64,000 nucleotides of DNA. It comes from Luteimonas saliphila (GTDB lineage Bacteria; Pseudomonadota; Gammaproteobacteria; Xanthomonadales; Xanthomonadaceae). Positions within the stretch are counted from its first letter, which is position 1, and every line of letters begins with the position of its first letter. The DNA lies in contig NZ_JAETWA010000030.1 of the NCBI RefSeq assembly GCF_016774335.1, forward strand, positions 117,004 to 181,003, in the 5' to 3' direction. Below, one piece after another: positions 8,147 to 15,498 of this stretch. Both the position numbers and the translations under genes were made by a program. The notes under the pieces were generated by a model that saw only the letters and a list, made by a program, of their open reading frames with translations, did no database searches and was not told where the DNA came from.

Positions 8147-8193
8147 TAGGGCAAACCTAACCCCCATTTCTGGATGATTAGGGAATGCCTAAG
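8120..8193. promoter_or_regulatory. OR-like operator cluster, three 17-bp sites
   Basis: Three related dyads: ATTAGGGGCGTCCTAAT (8120-8136), AATAGGGCAAACCTAAC (8145-8161) and ATTAGGGAATGCCTAAG (8177-8193). The first two cover the PR-like promoter and the third contains the ATG of the repressor gene (8185-8187). The half-site is ATTAGG. Repressor binding here is inferred from position and symmetry. Confidence 0.85.
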
Positions 8194-8643
8194 CGGTCGA
8201 AAACAGCGGGGAACGCGGCGGAAATGGAGGCCTTCGGGCGCAGGCTGGTCGCGATCCTTCAGGATGCCGGCCACCCGCGCCGCGGCGCCGGGCGCTACCT
8301 TGCCGACCGGTACCGCGTCTCCACGGTCACTGCGAATGCCTGGCTCAACGGGGAGCACCGGGCCGAGGCCACGCTGGCGCGCCGAATCGCCGAGGACCAT
8401 GGCAGCAGCTTCGACCAGCTCTATTTCGGCCGGGCAGCGCGCGCAAACGGCGGCAGCGCGGATCCGGGTCTTTCAGCCGCAGAGCGTGCCCTTCTCGATC
8501 GGTATCGCGGCACCGACGACGTCGGTCGTAGGATGATCGATGAGCTGGTCGGTGTCGTGCTCAGTCAGCAGCAGCCCCAAGACACAACGGAGTCCGTCAG
8601 TGCGCCACCTCGCAGCACAAAACCCGTCCACGTACGTCGGTGA
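8185..8643 (+). CDS. CI-type prophage repressor, no peptidase domain, 152 aa
   Basis: An HTH is visible at about residues 25-65 (GRYLADRYRVSTVTANAWLN, then GEHRAEATLARRIAEDHG). The rest is a short region with a helical, possibly dimerising, C-terminus. At 152 aa it lacks the S24/LexA-type self-cleavage domain of lambda CI, so RecA-dependent cleavage is not expected. Its ATG lies inside the third operator, and there is no Shine-Dalgarno sequence upstream, so the PRM-type transcript may be leaderless and the protein autoregulated. It is divergent from the Cro-type gene. Confidence 0.85.
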   Translation: MPKRSKTAGNAAEMEAFGRRLVAILQDAGHPRRGAGRYLADRYRVSTVTANAWLNGEHRAEATLARRIAEDHGSSFDQLYFGRAARANGGSADPGLSAAERALLDRYRGTDDVGRRMIDELVGVVLSQQQPQDTTESVSAPPRSTKPVHVRR

Positions 8644-8845
8644 GCCCGATATTGCGCCGGCCAGCGACGCGCCTTCGAACGGCGTGATCCTGCTGGGCGT
8701 CGTCGTGCTCTACGCCCTCGCCTTCTGGCTGATTTTCAAGGGACCCTTGCGTCATTGGGCTGCCGAGAACACTGGCGGCGCCTGGGCGGTACTCGCGTTC
8801 GGACCGGGCCTGGTCGCCCTGCTCTTCATCTACGCCACCCGGTAA
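8600..8845 (+). CDS. Small prophage membrane protein, 81 aa
   Basis: Two hydrophobic segments are clear (VILLGVVVLYALAFWLIF and AWAVLAFGPGLVALLFIYA), predicting a two-helix inner-membrane protein. The GTG at 8600 overlaps the 3' end of the repressor gene by 44 nt, so it is probably co-expressed in the lysogen. Lysogenically expressed membrane proteins often give superinfection exclusion, which is a reasonable but untested guess. No family recognised. Confidence 0.6.
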   Translation: MRHLAAQNPSTYVGEPDIAPASDAPSNGVILLGVVVLYALAFWLIFKGPLRHWAAENTGGAWAVLAFGPGLVALLFIYATR

Positions 8846-8880
8846 CCGCTCGTCGGGTCGGTTCAGCTTGCGCGTAGAAA

Positions 8881-8923
8881 ATTAGGTTCCCCCTATTGAC
8901 ATGTGGATTAGGGGCGCCCTAAT
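8881..8923. promoter_or_regulatory. OL-like operator pair, two 17-bp sites
   Basis: ATTAGGTTCCCCCTATT (8881-8897) and ATTAGGGGCGCCCTAAT (8907-8923). The second matches the operator at 8120-8136 in 16 of 17 positions, and the first matches the reverse complement of the operator at 8145-8161 in 14 of 17. Confidence 0.85.
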
Positions 8924-8925
8924 CT
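8896..8925 (+). promoter_or_regulatory. PL-like promoter for the long plus-strand operon
   Basis: -35 TTGACA (8896-8901), 18-bp spacer, -10 TAATCT (8920-8925). The two OL-type operators overlap the -35 and the -10. The predicted start is near 8932, so the ATG at 8928 cannot be used and translation of the first gene should begin at 8952. Confidence 0.75.
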
Positions 8926-8951
8926 GAATGCCCTTGAACCAGGGCACGGGC

Positions 8952-9443
8952 ATGAAACAGGACTTCAGCCGCACCAACCGCCTCACCCTCGCGCAGTGCG
9001 CGGGCCTCTACCTCGCAGCCGCCATGATCGTCATCGGCTGCACCCCGCCCCCCGGGGCCAACCTGCGCGCCGAGCCGTCCGGGGACGCCGGCGCCCCCAC
9101 CGTCACCGATACCAGGCTCTGCGCCGCGGTCGCGACCTACTCCCTCGCCACCGGCGACCACTGGGACCAGCGCGCGGCGATCGCGAACGCCACCCTCAAC
9201 CGCTTCCGCAAGCTGGGCATGGTCCCCGACTGCGGGCCCACCCTGACGCGCATCGTCGGCGCCGGGCTCAACACCTACCGCTGGCAGGCTTCGCTGGACG
9301 CGGTCGACAGCATCCGCTCCGGCTCCTACCAGCTCCCCCTCGCATGCGTGCGGGCCGACACCGTATCCCCTGCGGTGGCCGGCTCGGCCCGCACGCACTG
9401 CGTTATCGCTGACCTCGCCTTCCACGAAGGCGGTGCGCGGTGA
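8952..9443 (+). CDS. Prophage lipoprotein, possibly degenerate SleB-like hydrolase, 163 aa
   Basis: First gene of the PL-type operon. A hydrophobic segment (AGLYLAAAMIVIG) ends in a cysteine followed by TPPPG, a lipoprotein signal. The mature part has AAIANATLNRFRKLGMVPDC, reminiscent of the AVAxVVLNRxR motif of SleB cell-wall hydrolases, but the catalytic glutamate position (YGEA in SleB) reads YSLA. It could be an inactive hydrolase-like envelope protein, for example for exclusion. The family link is weak. Confidence 0.65.
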   Translation: MKQDFSRTNRLTLAQCAGLYLAAAMIVIGCTPPPGANLRAEPSGDAGAPTVTDTRLCAAVATYSLATGDHWDQRAAIANATLNRFRKLGMVPDCGPTLTRIVGAGLNTYRWQASLDAVDSIRSGSYQLPLACVRADTVSPAVAGSARTHCVIADLAFHEGGAR

Positions 9444-9640
9444 CCGCGCCCGGCAACGTGTTGGCGGTAGTTCGCCTGGGCCCCATGGCTATCGCTCGCA
9501 AGGCCGCTATCCGCAGGCGGGCTATGAAGCGGTGGCTGCGCGCGAACAGCGTCCCGTACAGCGTCAGCGACATGTACAGCGAGGCAGCGCTACGGAAGAA
9601 GGTGCGCACCGCCATCGCCCGCGTAGGCGGTGCCGCATGA
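9440..9640 (+). CDS. Small basic prophage protein, 66 aa
   Basis: Strongly basic (KAAIRRRAMKRWLRANSVPY); GTG start overlapping the previous stop (GTGA). It may bind nucleic acid, but no motif is diagnostic. Part of the coupled plus-strand operon. Confidence 0.5.
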   Translation: MTAPGNVLAVVRLGPMAIARKAAIRRRAMKRWLRANSVPYSVSDMYSEAALRKKVRTAIARVGGAA

Positions 9641-9855
9641 ACGCGCCCCTCGAGCACTACGAAGCCGGCGGCCTGGCCTGCTGGAAGATCCTCGCCGGCG
9701 CGGTCGTCATCGCGACCGTCTACTGCAGCGACGACGCCACCGATGCCGAAGTCGCCGACGAGTGGCGCGCGCGCACCGTCTCCCACGGCTACAACGCGCC
9801 TGAGCATGTGCGCGCCGAGCGCTACCGGGGCGAGCTCGCCCAGGAGGCCGCATGA
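9637..9855 (+). CDS. Small prophage protein, 72 aa
   Basis: Starts MNAPLEHYEAGGLACWKILA with a short hydrophobic patch (ILAGAVVIATVYC), then an acidic-to-basic helical tail. Start overlaps the preceding stop by 4 nt (ATGA). No family recognised. Confidence 0.5.
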   Translation: MNAPLEHYEAGGLACWKILAGAVVIATVYCSDDATDAEVADEWRARTVSHGYNAPEHVRAERYRGELAQEAA

Positions 9856-9968
9856 ACTGGTCCGACCGCCTCAACGACGCCCTCTCCTGGCTGTTCGTTA
9901 CCGCCGGTGCGATTGCCGCCAAGACCATGAACACGTGGGACAAGATCCGGGAGGCACTCCGATGGTAG
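9852..9968 (+). CDS. Mini-protein, 38 aa, one membrane-like helix
   Basis: Reads MNWSDRLNDALSWLFVTAGA then IAAKTMNTWDKIREALRW. It has overlapping start (ATGA at 9852) and an overlap with the next start (ATG 9962 inside its last codons), the same coupling as its neighbours, which supports it despite its size. Amphipathic/hydrophobic helix; function unknown. Confidence 0.5.
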   Translation: MNWSDRLNDALSWLFVTAGAIAAKTMNTWDKIREALRW

Positions 9969-10246
9969 TCGTCTACAAGGATCCACCCCCCTCGCCGATC
10001 ATCCACGGCAACGCCGACATCGAGCATTCGATGATGGCCGAGCACGTCCCGGTGCAGGAGAAGGACATCGCGCCCGAGCGCGACGACATCCTGACCGACC
10101 CGGAGCTGCTGCTGCTCGCCCACGGCTACCGGCTGGTGCTGCGCTCGATCCCGTTCCCCAATCCCATCGACTGGGATCACAGCGACCTGCCCGGCGACTG
10201 GGACGAGGCCCGCGACCGCGCCGCTGCCAAGGGCGGGCCCTTCTGA
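9962..10246 (+). CDS. Prophage hypothetical protein, 94 aa
   Basis: Acidic protein (MVVVYKDPPPSPIIHGNADI, later DWDHSDLPGDWDEARDRAAA) without a recognised domain. The ATG at 9962 overlaps the previous gene by 7 nt and its stop overlaps the next start by one base. Confidence 0.5.
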   Translation: MVVVYKDPPPSPIIHGNADIEHSMMAEHVPVQEKDIAPERDDILTDPELLLLAHGYRLVLRSIPFPNPIDWDHSDLPGDWDEARDRAAAKGGPF

Positions 10247-10611
10247 TGGCAAACATCTACGTCCCCGCGGGGCGCGGGCTGGTGCTCTCCGTCTCTCGCG
10301 ACGACGACTACGCCGCCCGCTTCCGCCTGGTCCTGTGGCGCGCACCGTCCGCCGCGGAGCGCAAGCGCGGCATGCAGGCGAAGGACATGGTCGCGTTCGT
10401 CAGCGCGGAAGCGGGCGTCACGCCCCGGCTGGAGCCGGCCGGCGACGAGCAGTCGACGGCCTGCGTCTGGCTCGGCCCGGCCAGCTTCGATCTCCCCGAC
10501 AAGTCGCTGACACGCCTGGCCGAATGGCTGGCCGCCCTTCCCACCCGTGACGCACCGACCGCATCCCCCGCGGCGCGCGCACCCCTGCTCACCACGGAGC
10601 TCTCTGCATGA
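10246..10611 (+). CDS. Prophage hypothetical protein, 121 aa
   Basis: Beta-rich N-terminus (GRGLVLSVSRDDDYAARFRL) and a C-terminal segment FDLPDKSLTRLAEWLAALP. That C-terminal pattern resembles the gene two positions downstream (FSLPTKQLQRVRDWIEAQ), so the two may be distant paralogues flanking the winged-helix gene. Function unknown. Confidence 0.55.
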   Translation: MANIYVPAGRGLVLSVSRDDDYAARFRLVLWRAPSAAERKRGMQAKDMVAFVSAEAGVTPRLEPAGDEQSTACVWLGPASFDLPDKSLTRLAEWLAALPTRDAPTASPAARAPLLTTELSA

Positions 10612-10928
10612 CCACCATCGGCAATCTCGCTGTCACCGACACCGGCGGTTACGTCGGCGGCGTCGAGCTCTCCCTGACCGCCTTCGAACTGAAGCTGCTC
10701 CGCCGCCTGGTCGAGGCGAACGGCGAAGTGGTGCCAGTCGCGGACCTGCACGAGGCGCTGTACGGCACGCCCGGCATCGCGCGCGACTCCAACGTGCTGC
10801 AGGTGTTCGTCGGCCGGCTACGGCTGAAGCTCTCGCGCGCCTGCGCCCACGTCGCCATCGCTACAGCGCGCGGCAAGGGCTACGCCCTGGGTGCGGTGGC
10901 CCCGATCGACGAGGCCACCACGGCATGA
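10608..10928 (+). CDS. Orphan OmpR/PhoB-type winged-helix regulator, 106 aa
   Basis: The whole protein is a response-regulator effector domain without a receiver: LSLTAFELKLLRRLVEANGE, a VADLHEALYG helix, the recognition region SNVLQVFVGRLRLKLSRA, and the wing IATARGKGYALG. These are the conserved positions of the Trans_reg_C fold. With no phospho-acceptor domain it should bind DNA constitutively or be controlled by a partner. It could tune prophage or host promoters. Start overlaps the previous stop (ATGA). Confidence 0.85.
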   Translation: MTTIGNLAVTDTGGYVGGVELSLTAFELKLLRRLVEANGEVVPVADLHEALYGTPGIARDSNVLQVFVGRLRLKLSRACAHVAIATARGKGYALGAVAPIDEATTA

Positions 10929-11236
10929 ATGCGCAGGCCTCGATCGAAGTCCAGTTCAAGCCGTTCCGTCTCTCGCTGATCCGCGGCAATGACGGCCAGT
11001 GGGTCGCGGCCCTGTACCGGATCGGCGACGAAGCAGTGCCTGTCGTGGTCGGCTACTCCGTCATCGGCGAGCCCGGCACCGGCGCGCGCGTCACGCTCTC
11101 GTCCGGCACCCCGCGCCTCGCCGTGGGCACCGCCATGTTCAGCCTTCCGACGAAGCAGCTCCAGCGCGTCCGCGACTGGATCGAAGCGCAGAACACGCTG
11201 GTGCTGGACCACGACCAGATCACGGCCGACCTATGA
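10925..11236 (+). CDS. Prophage hypothetical protein, 103 aa
   Basis: Beta-rich protein (FKPFRLSLIRGNDGQWVAAL) ending in a helix SLPTKQLQRVRDWIEAQNTL. See the possible paralogue at 10246. Coupled by 4-nt overlaps to both neighbours. Confidence 0.55.
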   Translation: MNAQASIEVQFKPFRLSLIRGNDGQWVAALYRIGDEAVPVVVGYSVIGEPGTGARVTLSSGTPRLAVGTAMFSLPTKQLQRVRDWIEAQNTLVLDHDQITADL

Positions 11237-11646
11237 ACATCGTCCTGCTCGGCGGCAACCTCGACGCCATCCTGCTGCGCAACCCGTTCGAGCAGGACCT
11301 GTTCGACCACCAGCGCACCCGGCTCCGCTTCGAGCGCTACTACGGCGCGCGCGTGGAGCTCGCCCGCAAAGGCGTGATTGAGCCGCACTACTCGCTGCGC
11401 CACCGGCTCGGAGAGAGCTACCAGCATGCGTGGCGGCAGGGCATCCGCCCGAACTTGCGCTTCCAGGACGTGCGCCGCGCCAGGCTGACGCCAGCGCCGG
11501 ATCCAGCGCGCGAACGGCGGCGAGTGATCGAGGCGAGCCACCACCTGCCTACACAAGGCACCCGCGCCGCGCTGGCGACCATCGTCGGCGTCATCGCCGC
11601 CGCTGCCGCTGGCTACGCAGCACGTGCCGTGCGGTGGCTGCCGTGA
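11233..11646 (+). CDS. Prophage protein with C-terminal membrane helix, 137 aa
   Basis: A charged N-terminal 110 residues, then a hydrophobic segment LATIVGVIAAAAAGYAA before a short basic tail, so likely tail-anchored in the inner membrane. Starts MNIVLLGGNLDAILLRNPFE. No family recognised. Confidence 0.55.
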   Translation: MNIVLLGGNLDAILLRNPFEQDLFDHQRTRLRFERYYGARVELARKGVIEPHYSLRHRLGESYQHAWRQGIRPNLRFQDVRRARLTPAPDPARERRRVIEASHHLPTQGTRAALATIVGVIAAAAAGYAARAVRWLP

Positions 11647-11810
11647 GCGGCTGGACCGTGCAGATCCCGGGAATCTCGGTCCCGCACGAGAGCTACGCCG
11701 AGGACCGCGACGAAGCCGTGCGCGAGGCGCTCGATCGCTTCGGCCTGCACTTCGCCCCCGAGGGCACCACCGTTACCCCGCTCGACGACACCAACGGAGA
11801 TTCCCGATGA
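11643..11810 (+). CDS. Small prophage protein, 55 aa
   Basis: GTG start overlaps the previous stop. Compact alpha/beta protein (GWTVQIPGISVPHESYAEDR, EAVREALDRFGLHFAPEG). The DRDEAVREALDRFG stretch looks like HicB-type small-protein sequence, but this is not enough for assignment. Confidence 0.5.
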   Translation: MSGWTVQIPGISVPHESYAEDRDEAVREALDRFGLHFAPEGTTVTPLDDTNGDSR

Positions 11811-12175
11811 CCGAACAGAAAACCGATGCCCCGCGCTCGTCCGCGGCGCCCCCCAAAACCGACTTCGTCGGCCTGCTCGACGAACTCAATGCAGGCATCT
11901 TCCTGCAGCAGATCAACGCGGCGTTGTCCGACGTGGCGCTGGGCACCGCGCTGTACGGCGACAAGGGCAAGGCAGGCGAGGTCACGATCAAGATGAAGCT
12001 CACTCGCATCGGCGAGTCGAGCCAGGTGGCGATGAAGCACACCCTGAGCTTCAGCAAGCCGACCACGCGTGGCAAGGCCAGCGAAGAGGCTTCGACCGAG
12101 ACGCCGCTGTACGTCCACCGCGGCGGGAAGCTCGCCGTCATGCCCGAAGAGCAGGGCAAGTTCGATTTCGGCTGA
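11807..12175 (+). CDS. Phage protein commonly upstream of YfdQ, 122 aa
   Basis: Contains FVGLLDELNAGIFLQQINAA and a beta-rich half (GEVTIKMKLTRIGESSQVAM), ending EEQGKFDFG. I recall similar proteins next to YfdQ (DUF2303) in prophages. The function is unknown; the pairing suggests a DNA-metabolism accessory role. Confidence 0.65.
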   Translation: MTEQKTDAPRSSAAPPKTDFVGLLDELNAGIFLQQINAALSDVALGTALYGDKGKAGEVTIKMKLTRIGESSQVAMKHTLSFSKPTTRGKASEEASTETPLYVHRGGKLAVMPEEQGKFDFG

Positions 12176-12235
12176 TCCAACCACTGGCGCCTCTCTCCCC
12201 GCCGCGCCTGACCCTTTCACCCTACGAGGCCTACC

Positions 12236-13069
12236 ATGGACCACGATGCACTCAAGCTCCTGTTTCAGACCGCCATCGGCGACTACAACGGGAAGCAGGA
12301 GCGGCTCGCCGACACCGGCATGATCGCGCTCCCCGACAACTTCAAGCTTCACGACCTGGAGAAGTACCGCGACCTGCGCCGCCGCTTCCGTGGCCACCTG
12401 CAGACCAACAGTCTCGCCGACCTCGTGCAGTACACCTTGCGCCAGGCCGCTGATCCGACCGCCGAGAGTGACGTTCAGGTGTTCATCGACGCGGACAAGC
12501 TCGCCGCGACCGCGTTCTACGACCTGGGCACGACCGCCGCGCCCGAACACGGCGAGCACACCGCGACGCTCTCGCTTGAGGCCACCGCGCCCTATGCGGC
12601 GCTGCTGGCGATCGACGGCAAGCGCCTGGACCAGCGCACCCTGATCGACTGGATCGAGGACTGGGCGGAGTACCTGTCCCCCTACGGTGCCGACCCCGGT
12701 GACCCGAAGCCGTTCAGCGCAGCGCTTGCTGCCATCCGCGAGGTCAAGATCACGCAGAAGCGGGAGACGGACAACAACGTCGGCGATTTCAAGCAGTCGC
12801 GCAGTGTGCTCGAGGACGTTGAGGCCAGCTCGAAGCAGGGCCTGCCGGGTGGGTTCCTGTTCCGCACCGAGCCCTACACGGGCCTGCCTTCGCGCGAGTT
12901 CCGCGTCCGCCTCGCGCTGCTGAGCGGAGACGAGTCCAAGCCGCTGCTGAGCCTGCGAATCATCCGGCTCGACCTCGAGAAGCAAGAGATCGCCAAGGAC
13001 TTCAAGACGGAGTTGTTCCGCGAGCTCGACGGCAAGGCCGTGCTCACCATCGGCACGTTCAAGGCCTGA
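12236..13069 (+). CDS. yfdQ: YfdQ-type protein (DUF2303), 277 aa
   Basis: Length and sequence pattern fit DUF2303, typified by E. coli prophage YfdQ: PDNFKLHDLEKYRDLRRRFR near the N-terminus, YDLGTTAAPEHGEHTATLSL in the middle and a C-terminal beta-rich half. The biochemical function is not established. It is 60 bp after the preceding gene with a small gap containing no further start, and starts a new sub-block of the operon. Confidence 0.8.
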   Translation: MDHDALKLLFQTAIGDYNGKQERLADTGMIALPDNFKLHDLEKYRDLRRRFRGHLQTNSLADLVQYTLRQAADPTAESDVQVFIDADKLAATAFYDLGTTAAPEHGEHTATLSLEATAPYAALLAIDGKRLDQRTLIDWIEDWAEYLSPYGADPGDPKPFSAALAAIREVKITQKRETDNNVGDFKQSRSVLEDVEASSKQGLPGGFLFRTEPYTGLPSREFRVRLALLSGDESKPLLSLRIIRLDLEKQEIAKDFKTELFRELDGKAVLTIGTFKA

Positions 13070-13073
13070 CGTC

Positions 13074-13331
13074 ATGGGACCACGTCCCCGTTCCGCACTC
13101 GTCGCCGCACTGTTCGGCGTAGCCGCCAGCGTCGCTTCCGCTGGGAGGTCCATCGCGATCACCAGCAGGCAGGCGCTCGATGCCCTTTTCGTCGGATCCC
13201 CGGAGCGCTCTTTCAGCGAGCGCTACGGCAGCAACCCGAAGGCGACGAACGGCGGCACGCGCTCCGGCGCCGCGGCGATCAAGCGTGCTGCGCGCCGGCG
13301 CCGCAACGTCCGCGCGCGGGCGCCGAAGTGA
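13074..13331 (+). CDS. Small basic prophage protein, 85 aa
   Basis: Hydrophobic N-terminal segment (ALVAALFGVAASVASAG) that could be a signal or membrane helix, followed by a strongly basic tail (AAIKRAARRRRNVRARAPK). No family recognised; the reading frame is favoured by its 4-nt overlap with the next gene. Confidence 0.4.
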   Translation: MGPRPRSALVAALFGVAASVASAGRSIAITSRQALDALFVGSPERSFSERYGSNPKATNGGTRSGAAAIKRAARRRRNVRARAPK

Positions 13332-13522
13332 TTACAGCCGCCGGGCGCGAAACGCTGGAGAAGGTCGCGTTCCCCGTGCGCGACCCCGGCAAGTCGAAGC
13401 TCCCGACCCTGCTGCGCCAGCAGCGCCGCCGGGCCCGCTTCATCGAACTGAACCGCCTGAGCCCGCGCGAGGTCGCCGACCACATTGCTTGGGACTACGA
13501 CCCGGGCCCGGAGTACGACTGA
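13328..13522 (+). CDS. Small prophage protein, 64 aa
   Basis: GTG start overlaps the previous stop (GTGA). Contains KSKLPTLLRQQRRRARFIEL and an acidic end (AWDYDPGPEYD). Function unknown. Confidence 0.5.
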   Translation: MITAAGRETLEKVAFPVRDPGKSKLPTLLRQQRRRARFIELNRLSPREVADHIAWDYDPGPEYD

Positions 13523-14064
13523 TGCGTCAACGTATGGCCCAATTTTTCTGGGAAGCCGTCGCTCTCGTCATCACGAGCAGGCCGATTGCGCAGTGGCTCA
13601 TGCGCCGCGCCCAGCGCACGCCCTACTTCCACCTGACCGGCTACATGAACCGCTGGTGGCTGTTCAACGGCTACCCACCAAAGGGCGACGATGGGCGGGA
13701 CCGGCAGAGCGAGAAGCGGTTTCCGCGGCTGCCATCCATCCGCGTGCACCAGATCCTGCGTGCGGACCTGGCAGACCATCCCCACGATCACCCGTGGGAC
13801 TTCCGCACCTTCATTCTCTCGGGCTGGTACATCGACGAACGACCCGGCCAGCCGCCCGCCTGCCGCGGCATTGGCGACACAGCGGCCATCCGCTTCGGCG
13901 AATACCACCACGTCTCGGTGGTCGACGCGGCCGGCGTCTGGACGTTGGTGATCCTGTTTCAGCACCGCGGGAAGTGGGGCTTCCTGGTGGACGGCAAGAA
14001 GATGTCGCCGCGCGACTACGTCGCCACCTATCCGCAGCGCCGCACCGAGGAAGCCGAGTCGTGA
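13522..14064 (+). CDS. Phage cupin-like protein, 180 aa
   Basis: Carries [20 protein letters not shown], an HxHxxDH-like cupin metal-binding pattern, and [20 protein letters not shown] as the second beta block. Similar proteins occur in many phages, where no activity is established. ATG 13522 shares its first base with the previous stop, and the first 30 residues form a hydrophobic or amphipathic helix. Confidence 0.7.
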   Translation: MRQRMAQFFWEAVALVITSRPIAQWLMRRAQRTPYFHLTGYMNRWWLFNGYPPKGDDGRDRQSEKRFPRLPSIRVHQILRADLADHPHDHPWDFRTFILSGWYIDERPGQPPACRGIGDTAAIRFGEYHHVSVVDAAGVWTLVILFQHRGKWGFLVDGKKMSPRDYVATYPQRRTEEAES

Positions 14065-14735
14065 GCAGCCATATCCCCGCCTACCCCCTCGCCTGGCCTG
14101 CCGGCTGGAAGCGGACCGCACCGGAGCACCGCACCCACGGCAAGTTCAACCGGAAGGAGCGGAAGTCGACGACGCACCGGCGCGCCGACGGCTCCACGTA
14201 CGAGTCGAGCTGGCAGTCCAGCCGCGACCTGACCATTGCCGACGCCGTGGAGCGCGTGCTGCAGCAGCTCCGGATGATGGGCGTGCACGACGACGATCTG
14301 GTCGTCAGCTCGAACCTCGAGCTCCGCCTCGATGGCCGCCCGCGTTCCGGCCAGCGCACGCCGGCAGACCCCGGCATCGCCGTCTACTGGTCCGATCCGT
14401 CCACCCCGGGCAATCCGCCTCGCTGCATGGCGATCGACCGGTACGTCGGCGTGGCAGACAACCTGGCCGCGGTCGCGGCCACGCTCGAGGCGATGCGCGC
14501 GATCGAGCGCCACGGCGGCGCCACCATCCTCGAGCGCGCCTTCTCCGGGTTCACCGCCCTGGCCGGGCCCGCGGCCGTCGACTGGCGCGAGGTCATCGAT
14601 CCAGCGGATCCCGAGGGCAGCTACCGGCGCCTGCGCTCCGAACACCACCCCGACCGGCCCGGCGGCAGCGCCGAGGCCTTCCAGCGCGTCCAGCGCGCGT
14701 ACGAGCAGTACCAGCAGGAGGCAAAGCAATGCTGA
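14061..14735 (+). CDS. Prophage J-domain protein, 224 aa
   Basis: The C-terminal 55 residues form a J-domain: [20 protein letters not shown] with the HPD motif near residue 195, then an [13 protein letters not shown] helix. The N-terminal 165 residues are not recognised. J-domain proteins deliver substrates to DnaK and stimulate its ATPase; phages use DnaK/DnaJ in replication and folding. It may recruit the host chaperone to a phage complex. GTG start overlapping the previous stop; the gene overlaps csrA by 7 nt. Confidence 0.8.
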   Translation: MSSHIPAYPLAWPAGWKRTAPEHRTHGKFNRKERKSTTHRRADGSTYESSWQSSRDLTIADAVERVLQQLRMMGVHDDDLVVSSNLELRLDGRPRSGQRTPADPGIAVYWSDPSTPGNPPRCMAIDRYVGVADNLAAVAATLEAMRAIERHGGATILERAFSGFTALAGPAAVDWREVIDPADPEGSYRRLRSEHHPDRPGGSAEAFQRVQRAYEQYQQEAKQC

Positions 14736-14926
14736 TCCTCACCCGGCGTGTCGGCGAAACCCTGAAGATCGGGCACCAGATCGACGTGACCGTGCTCGGC
14801 ATCAAGGGCGGACAGATCCGACTCGGCATCACCGCGCCGAAGGACGTCGAAGTCCACCGGCAGGAGGTCTACGACCGCATCCAGGAGGGCGAGCCCTCGC
14901 GCGTCGCCGGGACTGCCAAGGCATGA
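14729..14926 (+). CDS. csrA: CsrA-type RNA-binding regulator, 65 aa
   Basis: The sequence [20 protein letters not shown] then [20 protein letters not shown] is CsrA throughout, with the RNA-contacting Leu4 and the Arg in VHRQE (equivalent to R44) retained. Host CsrA dimers bind GGA motifs near ribosome-binding sites and control carbon use, motility and biofilm. A prophage copy could rewire host mRNA translation or act on the phage itself. It lies within the coupled PL-type operon, overlapping both neighbours. Confidence 0.95.
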   Translation: MLILTRRVGETLKIGHQIDVTVLGIKGGQIRLGITAPKDVEVHRQEVYDRIQEGEPSRVAGTAKA

Positions 14927-15498
14927 ACCGGATCCTGTTCTACGACACCGAGACGTCCGGGATGCCGCTGTTCGACCAGCCGTCGAGCGACCCGCGCCAG
15001 CCGCACCTGATGCAGCTCGCCGCGGCGCTCACCGACGCCGACACCCGGCGCGACCTCGCCGCGGTGAACCTGACCATCCGCGTCGAGGACTGGGCGGTCG
15101 ACGCGGAATCAGCCGCCGTGCACGGGCTCACCATCGACCACTGCAACGCCTGCGGCGTCTCCGAGCGGCACGCGGTGCTCACCCTCCTGGACCTGTGGCG
15201 CTGCGCGGATCTGCGCGTCGGCCACGTCGAGAGCTTCGACGCGCGGATCATCCGCATCGCGCTGAAGCGCTACTTGAGCGACACCGAGGCGGACACGTGG
15301 AAGGCCGGCGCCGCCGAGTGCACGAAGCGGATCGCGAGGACCAAGGTGCCCGCGCTGGCGCGGAAGGGTTCCGGGGACCTGCAGAGCGCCCACCGCCACT
15401 ACCTCGGTACCGGGTTCGACGATGCCCACACCGCCGAGGCCGACATGCGCGCGGCGCAGCGCGTCTACTTCGCCATGAAGGATCGCGGCCATGTCTGA
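14923..15498 (+). CDS. DEDDh 3'-5' exonuclease, 191 aa
   Basis: Exonuclease motif I FYDTETSG (D8, E10), motif II around HVESFDARI, and motif [13 protein letters not shown] with the HxAxxD pattern of DEDDh enzymes (DnaQ/RNase T fold). It should degrade single-stranded DNA or RNA 3' ends with two metal ions. In the operon it follows csrA; exonucleases are frequent recombination/repair components of this arm in phages. Confidence 0.85.
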   Translation: MNRILFYDTETSGMPLFDQPSSDPRQPHLMQLAAALTDADTRRDLAAVNLTIRVEDWAVDAESAAVHGLTIDHCNACGVSERHAVLTLLDLWRCADLRVGHVESFDARIIRIALKRYLSDTEADTWKAGAAECTKRIARTKVPALARKGSGDLQSAHRHYLGTGFDDAHTAEADMRAAQRVYFAMKDRGHV

